The notes under the pieces are model-generated. The model saw only the letters and a list, made by a program, of their open reading frames with translations. It made no database searches and was not told the DNA's origin. Positions 9,780 through 20,056 of a stretch of DNA of 64,000 nt are shown here, piece after piece. This stretch comes from Scalesia atractyloides. Taxonomy: Eukaryota > Streptophyta > Magnoliopsida > Asterales > Asteraceae. The stretch spans positions 52,523,137 to 52,587,136 of the forward strand of contig CAMTDV010000017.1 of assembly GCA_947069175.1 (NCBI GenBank), written 5' to 3'. A program made the translations under genes and the position numbers. Within the stretch, counting starts at the first letter, position 1; each line of letters starts with the position of its first letter.

Positions 9780-10100
9780 GTATTGTTAGATGGTTATGAG
9801 AAGTTCCATGTAGGTTGTAGTATTAGAAGTTTTGCCTTAGGATATAACCATACCCTTCCAAACATATCCAAACTCTTATGCATGATATCATATTTAGCGA
9901 ATCAATTCTGCTTATCAATACTTTTACAGTAGGCAACAAAAAGCGATTCCTGTAATAGGGTACTTAACCCTTACAAGGAACGTTACCGCCTCAAACAAAA
10001 ACTTAAAACCTTACTTTTTCTAAGCATGTAACAGTCAAACTAAACACCATCATTCTTTTAGTCAAATATATCACTATTTAAATTTCGGGACGAAATTTCT
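9780..10100. other. Non-coding end of B1 interior
   Basis: A/T-rich, with no ORF or motif I recognise until the conserved TTTCGGGACGAAATTTC palindrome-like block just before the PPT. The same block precedes the PPT in A1 (25980-25996), B2 and the chromovirus remnant. Confidence 0.5.
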
Positions 10101-10116
10101 AAAAAGTAGGGGATAC
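10101..10116 (+). other. Polypurine tract of B1
   Basis: AAAAAGTAGGGGATAC directly before the 3' LTR, the expected site of plus-strand priming. Confidence 0.85.
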
Positions 10117-12758
10117 TGTAACATCCGTCAAAAACGGATTTTACCAAACCCGCTCCGTTTATTAACCGAACAATCAGTTAAAAATTTCGTTGCGAATTTA
10201 ATGCCCAAAATAATTTTAAACGATACATAATCAATTATTATATGGGAATATATAATTAGTTTTTGAAAAACTGTTAAAAATAAGAAAATAAAAATAATAT
10301 GGCCATGCCGGGTTTCGAACCCGGGTCAATCACGGTTCAGCAGACTTAACACACACATGCTTAACCACTCCGCCACTTGTACTTTTTAATGATATAACCA
10401 GACAATTAATTGAAATAATGAAACGGAAATCAAAACCCAGTCAACTGACGTGCCCAAATTCGTTGACGCCGGAAAATCCGACGATTTCGTCAAACGTCGT
10501 CGGTTACCTATGACTTAACGTAAACATTTAACCACAACGTCGGTTATAACTGATGTCCAGTCCGCGACACAAGCTATAACCGCCGGAAAAATTCTAACCG
10601 ACGAATCAAGTCAGAAAACGGGCTAAATACGTTGATGTTTTGCCCTATAAATACCCCTTCTAACCACTGTTAACTTTTTCGTTCACAATCACCCTCTTTC
10701 CCGACGTAATTTCACTCGCCGGAGAACTGCTGTAACTCGCCGGAAAACCGAACCCTTCACTTCTGAGCCTTACTGAACCCCCTGAGCTTATACCGAAGTC
10801 ACCCATATCCTTTTCAAGCTTGCTGAAGACTCTCTGCTGCAAGACACACGACGCCGGAATCTTTTGCTGTCGCCGGAGTTCTGCCGGAGAAACAGAGGAG
10901 TCCAGTCGGTATACTTTACGCCTAATTTTCTTTCTTTTTATTTATATCTCATTTGTAATTAACCTCAAAACACTAAAGAACACGATTAAAATATCGAACT
11001 AGTCGGACTTCCGATTCTGGTTAAAATCAACGAAGAAGACGAAGTTTCTGTAATGTTTAAGTATAATTAAAATCAAGTTATAACTCGGGTTAGACACACA
11101 GTCCAGCGGTGGACTGTGTGCACAATAATCACGTAAACGTCTCGAGTTCGAATCTTGTCCCACGCATGCTGCCTTAATAAAAATGTCTTTTTTTTGTTAA
11201 CCGAACCGGAGTCACGCTGTACATGTTAAGTTTAATAATAACCGGAATAATAACCAAGTTAGACACACAGTCCAGTGGTGGACTGTGTGTATGTTTAATC
11301 ACAGGACACGAGTTCGAGTCCGGACTACCGCACCGGCCCGGATAATTATTAAACTTTTTATTTAAGACAGAAATGGAAATGTTCAGTTTGTATTTAAGTA
11401 TAATAAAAATCGGTTTATATAACAAGTTAAACACACAGTCCAGCGGTGGACTGTGTGTTAACCTAAACCACAGGTCCCGGGTTCGAGACCTGTGGAGCGC
11501 ACCGGTCCGATTCAGTAAAATCTTTTTAGAAATAAATTGATTTTCGGATTAATCTAATTAATATATAAATATAATTAAAAACAGAAATATTTCGGGTTAG
11601 ACACGTAGCTCAGTTGGTAGAGCTGTGTGCACGCGTACGGGAGGTCTCGGGTTCGAGCCTCACTCAGCGCACACATACACGCATACGAACCGGTCAAACA
11701 GTCAAGGTCAATGGTCAACGGTCAACGGTCAAAAAAGTCAACTTTTTTTTATTATTTTTATTTATTTATTTTAATTAAAAATCAATTAAAAATACTTAAA
11801 AATAACATTTTTAAGGTTAGAAAATAGCCTTAAACTCACAAAAATACACCCAACAATCCTACTAAAATGGATTAATAAAATCCGTTTACTTACCAAACCA
11901 TAATGCTATTTATCTAGGTTAATTTCACTCGTGGTTAAAACCACTTCGCGTGCATTCAACGTCATCAACCGAACGCACCCACTGTGAGTGAATCTTACAA
12001 CTCCCCCTTTTTAATTACACGTTTTGGGGTGTGTCATGTGTCACAAAATAAATAACTCGTTTATTTAAACTTGTGCCATACCATATCGTGATCTAAACTT
12101 AGATTGTTTATATTGTTGTGATCATGTATTTCATTTTGTCAACTTATATGTAATTCATTCATTAAGCCCATCAGTTCCTCGTGGGAGACGAGTTGAGCAA
12201 CGCGTGCCTCAAAACTAATCCATTATTGTTCATGTGTGTATTATTGGGTTTATATTGTTTGTAGTTATGTCTTTCATATCATTATGTTTATGCAATTCAT
12301 TCATTAGGCCCATCAGTTCCTCGTGAGAGACGAGTTGAGCAACGCGTGCCTCTAAACGATCCATTATTGTTCATGTGTGTATTGTTTAATATTAAATTGA
12401 TTTATGAATAAGTTTACATCTATTTTTACTCATGTATGGTTGTGCACTTTATTTCATAATCAATTAAATAAACTTGTTCAAATGTTTTCCATAGGATTCA
12501 CTCGCCAACTTTTTGTTGATCCAAAAACCCTTTTACACATGATACAGGTGAACAGGATGAAGCAAGGAAAACATAGGAAATGCCTTAGAAGAAAACAAAG
12601 AAGCTTAGATTGATGTTTAGGTCATTGATGTAATTATGATTGTAAATTTCCATTAAATTGTATTAATGAATATGAAACGTTAAAATAAATGTCATGAGCT
12701 TTGATGATAACCCAATCATGCCCCGATCACCTTTTCCGCTGCGGGTCGGGGTGTGACA
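10117..12758 (+). mobile_element. B1 3' LTR
   Basis: Collinear with the 5' LTR. It has all five tRNA-like modules intact: M0 antisense 10306-10383, M1 11090-11170 with its B-box-like GAGTTCGAATC, M2 11261-11341, M3 11431-11514, M4 11600-11670. TATA is at 10646-10653, the W-box cluster at 11692-11742, and it ends GGGTGTGACA. Confidence 0.93.
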
Positions 12759-12893
12759 CGAATGACATTCATTAACATTGTTATGTCGCCCAGTAGTAAG
12801 TTATGGTACCATAGGATTGACAATTCCGTTACTAGGCTATTCACTGGATTTGGTGGGTAGTTTGGGGAACGACAGAAACTGTTTATGATTAAC

Positions 12894-12965
12894 AAATCAT
12901 TCGTTGATTTGTTAGTCTTGTTAAAGAGATCTTTTAGGATCTATTGATGATACCCTTGGGGTATA
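12894..12965 (+). repeat. Hairpin trio in family-A LTR
   Basis: Three short stems in a row: AAATC/GATTT, AGATC/GATCT (preceded by GTTAAAG) and ATACCC/GGGTAT. The same trio is at 28429-28499, on the minus strand at 49675-49749 with compensated stems, and in shortened form at 62019-62056. The middle unit is the likely ancestor of the 24861-25298 array. Confidence 0.75.
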
Positions 12966-13025
12966 GTCGAATCAACAAAGTCTTGAATGTATTCATTATA
13001 GAACGACCAAAAGTTTTTAACAATT

Positions 13026-13160
13026 AAAAAAAGGATAATGGACAATGGTTTATGACGAGGACAATGAACAATGTTTTATGACAAGTACAATGAACATTGG
13101 TTTATGACAAGGACAATGAACAATTGGTTTATAACACGAACAATGGTGAAATGGTTATTT
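13026..13160 (+). repeat. GACAATGAACAATGGTTTATG minisatellite, A1 5' LTR
   Basis: About five imperfect tandem units of 26-30 bp built on ACAATGAACAATG and GTTTATGACAAGG. The same tract is at about 28560-28690, 62110-62230 and, minus strand, 47209-47280. Confidence 0.75.
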
Positions 13161-13726
13161 TTGAAAGGTTACACAACAATTTTTATTTATAGATATAAAC
13201 CATTCAAGGTTTCTTTCAAGACGATTTACTACTCGGATTTACAAAACAAATGTTTTCAGTTAAGATTCATGGCTACAAAGTTTTGATTAACTTATATTAA
13301 CTTGTAAAATTGATATATTATTTTGCAATATCAGACACCTTTTGATTTCAAGATTTATACTCGTCGACTCTCGAAGTTGGACGAGGTATTGCAATATAGT
13401 TATAAAGCCATGAATTTGACACTCACAAAACCTATGTTCTCGCCGGCATTTTTATGCTCACTATGTTTTCACATATGTTTCAGGGTTAGTTACATGACGA
13501 TTGTTGCTGAATACATCACCTAGGGCGGACACGGACTTTAGTGCCTTAAAACAAGAAAGACAAATAATATACTTGTTTTGTTTATTTAAATTCTGAGGAC
13601 AATGTAATCGTGTTAATATTCAATAAAACAAAATTTAAAATACCATGTGTTATGTAACAATTTGTAATGTGACTCCCCAAGTGTTTCCGCCACATGTTGT
13701 TTTACGCGATTTGGGGTGTTACATAT

Positions 13727-13738
13727 TGGTACCAGAGC
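13727..13738 (+). other. Primer-binding site of A1
   Basis: TGGTACCAGAGC, the tRNA-iMet PBS with one change (T to C at base 6), 3 bp after the LTR. The A2 copy at 62817-62828 is canonical. Confidence 0.85.
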
Positions 13739-14229
13739 ACTGGTTATAGGGAATTAGGTTATTAGTAATGCTTTGACCTAGTCTATTACCTTCCTAGGAC
13801 CCCAACGCAAGTTTACTTGTTAGATTCTTAAAACATTACCATCACCTATTCTTAGGTGATTACCAAAAACAAAGCATATCACATCTTTTGAAAGTCAAAT
13901 TTTTTCTAAAACTTCACAAGAAATCATCTATCCTTAGATGGTTTGTTCTTGGGCTTATTGCCTTCAAAATTTTCAAACTCTCGTCAAAGTTTGGGCTTTA
14001 ATAATGTGAACACATGCAATCTGGAAGGGTGGGTGCCTGTACCCCGAGTTTTCTGTCTAAGGCTAGAGTGTTTGTACAAATCCACTTAATAGGACCAGTC
14101 ACTCTTACCTGAGAACTCTTGGGGTGAGTGTTCACTTATAGGCTAAAGCATGTCTTCACGATATATTATAAAGACCCATTTACTTTGATTAGTCACTGTG
14201 TCATTTGTTTGTTCTTGGTACTAAACAAT
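13739..14229 (+). other. A1 leader, first part
   Basis: Non-coding. Conserved with A2 (62829-63320), including ACAAATCCACTTAAT, GGACCAGTCACTCTTACC and AAAGCATGTC blocks. Interrupted by B2 and resumes at 22512. Confidence 0.75.
14225..14229. repeat. Target-site duplication of B2 (ACAAT)
   Basis: ACAAT at 14225-14229 is repeated at 22512-22516, directly flanking the two LTR ends of B2. Confidence 0.93.
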
Positions 14230-14640
14230 TGTCACACCCCGACCCGCAGCAGAAAAAGGTGATCGGGGCATGATTGGGTTTTCATCAAAGCTCATGACAT
14301 TTATTATAATGTTTCATATTTATTATTACAATAATAAAGAAGATCATACAATCAAATCATACAAGTACAACATGTTCTATACATCTTTCTAGACTTCATT
14401 ATTTTTCTTCTAAGGCACTTTCCTATGTGTTCCTTGCTTCATCCTATCCACCTGTATCATGTGTCAAAATGGTTTTTGGGTCAACAAAAAGTTGGCGAGT
14501 GAATCCTATGAAAACATTTAAACGTGTTTATTGTATTGATTATAAAATAAAGTGCATAACCACATATGAGTAAATGTAGATGTAAATCTATTCACAAAAC
14601 ACATAATATTAAATATTTCACACACATACAACAATTGATT

Positions 14641-14805
14641 GTTTTGAGGCACGCGTTGTTCAACTCGTCTCCCACGAGGAACTGATGGGCCTAATGAATG
14701 AGTTTTGAGGCACGCGTTGTTCAACGAACTGATGGGCCTAATGAATGAGTTTTGAGGCACGCGTTGTTCAACTCGTCTCCCACGAGGAACTGATGGGCCT
14801 AATAA
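14641..14805 (-). repeat. Three-copy hairpin repeat in B2 LTR, middle copy lacks the hairpin
   Basis: Three tandem copies of GAGGCACGCGTTGTTCAAC plus GAACTGATGGGCCTAAT. The outer two contain the CTCGT/ACGAG hairpin between these halves. The middle one lacks exactly that hairpin. Both B2 LTRs (also 20469-20630) share the state, so it predates insertion. Confidence 0.8.
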
Positions 14806-16444
14806 ATAATTTGCTTACAACTTGACAATATGTAATACATAACAACAAACAATATTTACATTCTACGTTTAGATCATATAATGGTATAGCACGAGTTTGA
14901 ATAAGCGAATTAATTTAAGCGACACATGATACACCCCAAAACATGAATAAAAAGGGGAATTTGTAAGAATTCGCTCACAGTGGGTGCGTTTCTTGTATTG
15001 ATGATGAATGCGCACGAATTCGGATTTAATCGGCAAGGGAACTAACCTAAATAATAACATAATAGTTCGATAAATAAATAAACTTTTATTTGAGATTAAT
15101 ATTTTTAATTAGTGTTCTTAATGGGATTGTTAGGTTTATTTTTGTGAGTTCAAGGAAATTTTCTAACTTTAAAAATATTATTTTTAAGTATTTTTAATTG
15201 ATTTTTAAATAAAATAAATAAATAAAAGAAAATAAAATTTTTTAACTTTTTGACCAGTTGACCGTTGACCAGTTGACCATTGACCGTTTGACCGGTCGGA
15301 CCGTGTTTATTATATGCACTGAGTGAGGTTCGAACTCGTGACCTCTCGTATACGTGCACGCAGCTCTACCAACTGAGCTACGTGTCTAACCCGAAATATT
15401 TCTGTTTTTAATTATACTTATATACTATTTAGATTTATCCAGAAATCATTTATTTTAAAAAGAATTTTAATTATATCGAACCGGTGCACATAACAGGACT
15501 CGAACCCGGGACCTGTTGTTTAACGTTGCACACAGTCCACCGCTGGACTGTGGGTCTAACCTGGTTAGAATACTGGTTTTTATTAAACTTAAATACTAAC
15601 TGAAAGGTTCCGTATTTGGGTTTTATAAAAAGGTTTGAATATTGTGACGAATCGGAACAAGGACAGACTCGAACTTGGTATCACTATGTTTCAAATGCAT
15701 ACAGTCCACCGCTGGACTGTGTGTCTAACCTGAGATATAACCCGATTTATATTAAATATATACACAACCTAAACTTCATCTTCTTCGTTAAAACAACCCA
15801 GAACTCTCAACCCGATTGTTTCGATTCATTAATCAATTCCTTTAGTAAATTTAAATAATCTACACATGGGATTAATAAAAATGAAAGGGATTAGGTGAAA
15901 GATATACCGAACAGGGATCCCCTGTTTCTCCGGCGAGATTCCGATGACAGCAGGTTATTCCGGCGCCGTGTAACTTGCGGCAGAGGATCTTCAGGAAGTT
16001 TGAGGTGAGTGTGGGTGACTTCTGTCGAAGCTCTAGAAGTTCTATTTATAGAGTAAGGCAAAAGAGATGAAATGGGTTCGGTTTTCCGGCGACTTGCAGA
16101 GAATTCCGGCCAGCTGTTCTTGCTGAATAGGGACTTGTAGAGAGGTTAGCGAGAGTGTTGAGAGTTGATTCGAGTAAACAATCGAGTTGGTTTCCTGACT
16201 GAAAGTATTCTTAGGCTTCCAAAACCACACCTTGTCTTAAAATCAAAAACGGTAATTTGTAACAGTGATTCTGCATAACGGTTTGCGAGTTAAAGCGTTT
16301 GATTGTGATTTCGGTTAAGGATTGATTGTTATAATCGTTCCTTTAAAACGTATACGTTTGAATCAGAGCGGTTACTCACTGGAATCTCGCAGATGACTCG
16401 TATGGCACGAATATTTATATTTATTGATTTCAATTATTTCACAA

Positions 16445-16518
16445 AGAGCGCAGGTAGCCTGGTGGTGCGTTGTGTGCTTGTTTGAGCGGGAGACCCGGGT
16501 TCGAAACCCGGCGTCTCT
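16445..16518 (+). other. tRNA-like module M0 in B2 3' LTR (antisense to element)
   Basis: A-box-like TAGCCTGGTGG, then B-box GGGTTCGAAACCC, with an acceptor-like AGAG-CGC/GCG-TCTCT pairing (one bulge). The same place and orientation relative to the LTR as B1's M0, though the 5' half differs. Second copy at 22255-22326. Confidence 0.65.
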
Positions 16519-16703
16519 ATTTAATTTTTATCTCATTATTTATTATTGATTATTAAATATAGTTTTTAAATTATAATATATTTATTAATTATGTATCGTA
16601 TAAAATTAATTTGAGCATTAAATACGCAACAAAATTTATAACTGATTATTCGGTTTAATAAACGAAGCGGGTTTGGATAACCCGGTTTTTGACGAATGTT
16701 ACA

Positions 16704-16716
16704 GTATCCCCTACTT
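16704..16716 (-). other. Polypurine tract of B2
   Basis: On the minus strand, AAAAGTAGGGGATAC-like sequence directly precedes the 3' LTR start at 16703. Confidence 0.8.
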
Positions 16717-17044
16717 TTAGAAATTTCATCCCGAAATTTAAGTAGTGGTATGTTTGACTCAAAAGGAGGGTAGTTTTGGCAATTACATACTTAGATGGGG
16801 GTAAGAGTTTAAATTTTATTGGAGGCGGTAACGTTCCTAGTAAGGGTTGAATACCCTGCTACAGGAATCGCTTTTTGATGCCTACGATAAAGAATATTAA
16901 TAAACAGAGTTGATTGACTAAGTATGATTTTATGTATATGAGTTTTGATACGTTTGGAAAGATAAGGTTATACCCTAAAACAAAACTTCTACCACTAAAA
17001 CCTACATGGAACTTCTCATAACCGCCTGACAATGCCTCTGATCC

Positions 17045-17491
17045 TTTGGCAAGAATACTTATATATAGGAAGTACCAGCGGCGTATCCACCATATTCTTG
17101 TCAAATTTTCATTGGTTTAATCAGTAAGTTATGATTAGTTCTATGATGTGACTCTAGAACATAAACAAACACAATAACCAAAACTTGAGTCTTAATTCTG
17201 ATAGTATACATGTTTGAATGATGACAGTACCCCTCTCGTTTGTTATGATGGAGAGGTTAGTCTATGTAGAAGTGAGACACAGCCCAACTTCTTTAAATGA
17301 TGAGATTGAAATACGTTGAGATGTATGATGATATGAATGCTAAATCAGTGAGTATAAAACAAACTTCAACCACGACATTACTAAATCCTACATGGAACTT
17401 CTCATAACCGCCTGACAATGCCTCTGATCCTTTGGCAAGAATACTTATATATAGGAAGTACCAGCGGCGTATCCACCATATTCTTGTCAAA
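17045..17491 (-). repeat. Two three-way-junction-like motifs after B2 gag
   Basis: Copies at 17045-17105 and 17431-17491, same loop and inner hairpins as B1. The outer stem pairs TTTGACAAGAATA with TATTCTTGCCAAA, leaving one A-C mismatch, a state intermediate between the two fully paired B1 versions. The copies sit in a duplication of about 390 bp (roughly 16985-17375 and 17370-17760). Confidence 0.78.
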
Positions 17492-17883
17492 TTTTCATTG
17501 GTTTTATCAGTAAGTTATGATTAGTTCTATGTGACTCTAAAACATAAACAAACACAACAACCAAAGCTTGAGTCTAAATTCTGAAAGTATACATGTTTGA
17601 ATGATGACAGTACCTCTCTCGTTTGTTATGATGAAGATGTTAGTCTACGTAGAAGTGAGACACAACCCAACTTCTTTAAATGATGAGACGGAGATACGTC
17701 GTGAGGTATGATGATATGAACGTTAAATCAATGAGTATAAAACAAAGCTGAAATAGTAATTCGCATTAAGATTCTTGGATAAAATTTCCAATTTATAATT
17801 GAGATACGTGAAGATTGAGATAACATAAAGAAAACATAAAAACTAGGCGGTTGGAGTTGAATCTTGATTTTTGGTGAAGAAAA

Positions 17884-19226
17884 CTAGTTGGGTGGTTCGT
17901 TTGGGCCGTCATTATCTTCAACAGGATTGGCATTGATGTTGTAAACTCTTCCTCTTGCTGGTGGCCTAGTGGTTAGGTTTTCTTGATTTGCTTGGTTAAC
18001 TGGGTTTGCTTGAGCTTGGGCGTTTATGATGTTAACCAATCGAGGGCACGTGTTTCTAAAGTGGGTAGGGTCGCCACAATTAAAACAAGCTCGAACATAA
18101 GGAAACATGGGGTATTAGGGTTGTTGATATGTTTGGATCATGTTTTGAGTAGGGGGTGAGGTTTGGTTTTGAGAGGTGCGGCAAACCTTGCTCAAATGAC
18201 CATAACGTCCACAATTCGCACATAGTCGACAAGGTAAGGTAAATGGATGGTGATAAAAACAAGTGTTGCATTCAGGGTGAGGTCCAAAGTAAGGTTTCTT
18301 ATTTGGGTAAGTTGAGTTGGGTGCTACTTGAGTGATTGGGATAGCTTGGAGGGGTATGGCTTGTGAAGCTGGTTGATTGTGTTGGGTGACAGCGAATATT
18401 TGCCCATCTCGTTTTCTCTTAGAAATGGGTTGAGAAGGGGATTCGGTTTGGGTGGAGTTTGAGGTTTCAGTTGATGCTTTTTCCTTCTTCTCTCCTCCTT
18501 GAAGTCCTTATTTCGTATGCGGTTCTCGATGAGCTCTGTAGCTAACTCCATTGCTGCTTCCAAAGTTGCAGGTGTGGTACTTATTACAGAGTCTTGAATT
18601 TTTGAAGGAAGACTTCGAATGCAGTGCTCGATCAAACGGTAGAGGGGAGTGAACAAGTTGGGGACCATTTGATTTAACTCAAGGAATCTCTTGTTGTACC
18701 TAGTGTGGTCGCCTTCCTTTTGTTTCAAAGAATAGAACTCATCCTCTAATTTCTTGATTTCGCTTCTTGGACAGAAACGTCTTGTCATGATTTCCTTCAA
18801 CTCTTCCCAAGTCAAAGTCATAGCATCTTCAACACCTCGCTTGGCCTTCTCTGTATTCCACCATGTAAGTGCTATTCCAAGCAAACGACCGGTAGCATAT
18901 CGCACTTTACGATCATCGGGGGAATCGCAATTTAGAAAAGTGTTTTCCATTTCCTCAAACCAATGGAGGAGAGCGGTGACACCTTCAGTCCCTTCGTATT
19001 TTGGAAGGTCGCAGGATTTGAAATTCTTGAAGGTGCATTTAGTGGTATTTGGGGAAGGGTGGACAACATTTTGATCTTCTTGATTGACGGGATTAGCGGT
19101 AAGGGCTTGTTGAACTTGAACTACAATGTTGGGTATTACGGCAGCCATTTGTTGGGCGATTTGGGCAGCCATGCGCTCGCGGGCTTTTCCAGATCTCATC
19201 TTCCTACGAGCGAGATTAGAAGAAAT
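17884..19226 (-). pseudogene. gag: Gag pseudogene of B2
   Basis: Homologous to B1 gag across its length: N-terminal Ala/Gln-rich helix (QIAQQMAAVIPNIV), capsid-type domain with ALTWWN and RRFCPRSE, basic linker, two CCHC knuckles. The start codon equivalent to B1's is ATT (19224-19226), so the first usable ATG is 19197-19199. A frameshift after DFKEE (about 18490) and a stop between the knuckles (about 18115) break it. The second knuckle, CFNCGDPTHFRNTC, is intact here and shows what B1 lost. No pol follows. Confidence 0.88.
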
Positions 19227-20041
19227 CTACAAGGAATACATATCAAGAGTATGAGTTGGACGTTTTAGGGGTCATGTGTTGTATTTAGGAATGAACATTC
19301 ATAAAATAAATATAGAATAATAAATCTACTACATCCATAGGATATCTTGGGCTCTGCTCGTAATTGGGCCTTGCATGCCGCCATACTTCACCTTCGTAAT
19401 CATGTGGGCCCCCATGATTACCGGGTTTTTCATATGGTTCGCATGTGTTAGCCTGGTTACGTACATAAAACCCGGAGAAAATCGAGAAATATGTATGTAA
19501 CGTATGATATTCGGAATGTATCCAGGTGTGGACACGGTCACAACTCAAAGTGGGGTTAGTTCGAACGACGTTTGGTGTGGCATGCTTTGGCCTAATAGGT
19601 CCTTCGTACTCTCATCGTTAGTCCCCAGGTAGGCAAACTGGTCCGTTATATTGGATTTATACGAATGCCAACCTAGACAGGACGTTCCGACTACCGGTAC
19701 TTGTACCCTTACAGTTACTACATGCCCGTCGTAGAACTCACTTTGATGAGATTAGAAAAATGAAAAATGCGACAAAATCTTGAATAACAGAAGTATGAAG
19801 ATGATTTGAATATGTGAACATTGAAATATGTATGTAAGTATGTATGTTTGACTGTAAGTATAATTATTATGTATCACAAAATGTAATATTGGAAGTGTTT
19901 GGATGCATTTGTGTATGTAATAAATATGAAAGAAATAAACCTCATGAGTTTGCATGTAACCACATAAACAATTAAAATCTAATCAACTATAGTATAGGCT
20001 CTAAGGGTCTAATAACCTATCCTATATCCCTATAGTCAAAA
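19227..20041 (-). other. B2 leader
   Basis: Non-coding between PBS and gag. Conserved with B1's leader around 19330-19740, including the GGACCAGT and CTACCTGGGGACTA block. Confidence 0.65.
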
Positions 20042-20053
20042 GCTCTGATACCA
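20042..20053 (-). other. Primer-binding site of B2 (tRNA-iMet type)
   Basis: TGGTATCAGAGC on the minus strand, 3 bp inside the 5' LTR end at 20057. Confidence 0.92.
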
Positions 20054-20056
20054 ATC

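Larger units (their letters stand above)
3602..12758 (+). mobile_element. Element B1: complete gag-only LTR retrotransposon (family B)
   Basis: LTRs of 2597 bp (3602-6198) and 2642 bp (10117-12758) start TGTAACATCC and end GGGTGTGACA. PBS is at 6202-6213, gag at 6980-8364, and the PPT next to 10116. A perfect 5-bp TSD flanks it. The 3.9-kb interior has no pol. The LTRs look nearly identical by eye except for a roughly 45-bp deletion in the 5' copy, so the insertion is young. It lies in A1's 5' LTR in the same orientation. The LTRs hold tRNA-like modules and the post-gag region holds repeated structured motifs. Confidence 0.95.
12759..13723 (+). mobile_element. A1 5' LTR, second part (U5 side)
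   Basis: Resumes at the second CGAAT and is collinear with 28295-29261. It holds three small hairpins (12894-12965) and a minisatellite (13026-13160), and ends GGGGTGTTACA. The five-base overlap with the first part is the B1 TSD. Confidence 0.88.
14230..16703 (-). mobile_element. B2 3' LTR with tRNA-like modules
   Basis: TATAAATA is on the minus strand at 16043-16050. tRNA-like modules on the minus strand lie at 15316-15391 (A-box TAGCTCAGTTGG, B-box GGTTCGAAC-type), 15481-15560 and 15655-15730. The last two have the ACAGTCCA/TGGACTGT hairpin. A plus-strand module lies at 16445-16518. The W-box cluster is at 15249-15293. A three-copy hairpin repeat is at 14641-14805. Confidence 0.88.

Noticed and set aside
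18963..19268. Plus-strand ORFs opposite B2 gag
   Set aside because: Antisense shadows of gag.
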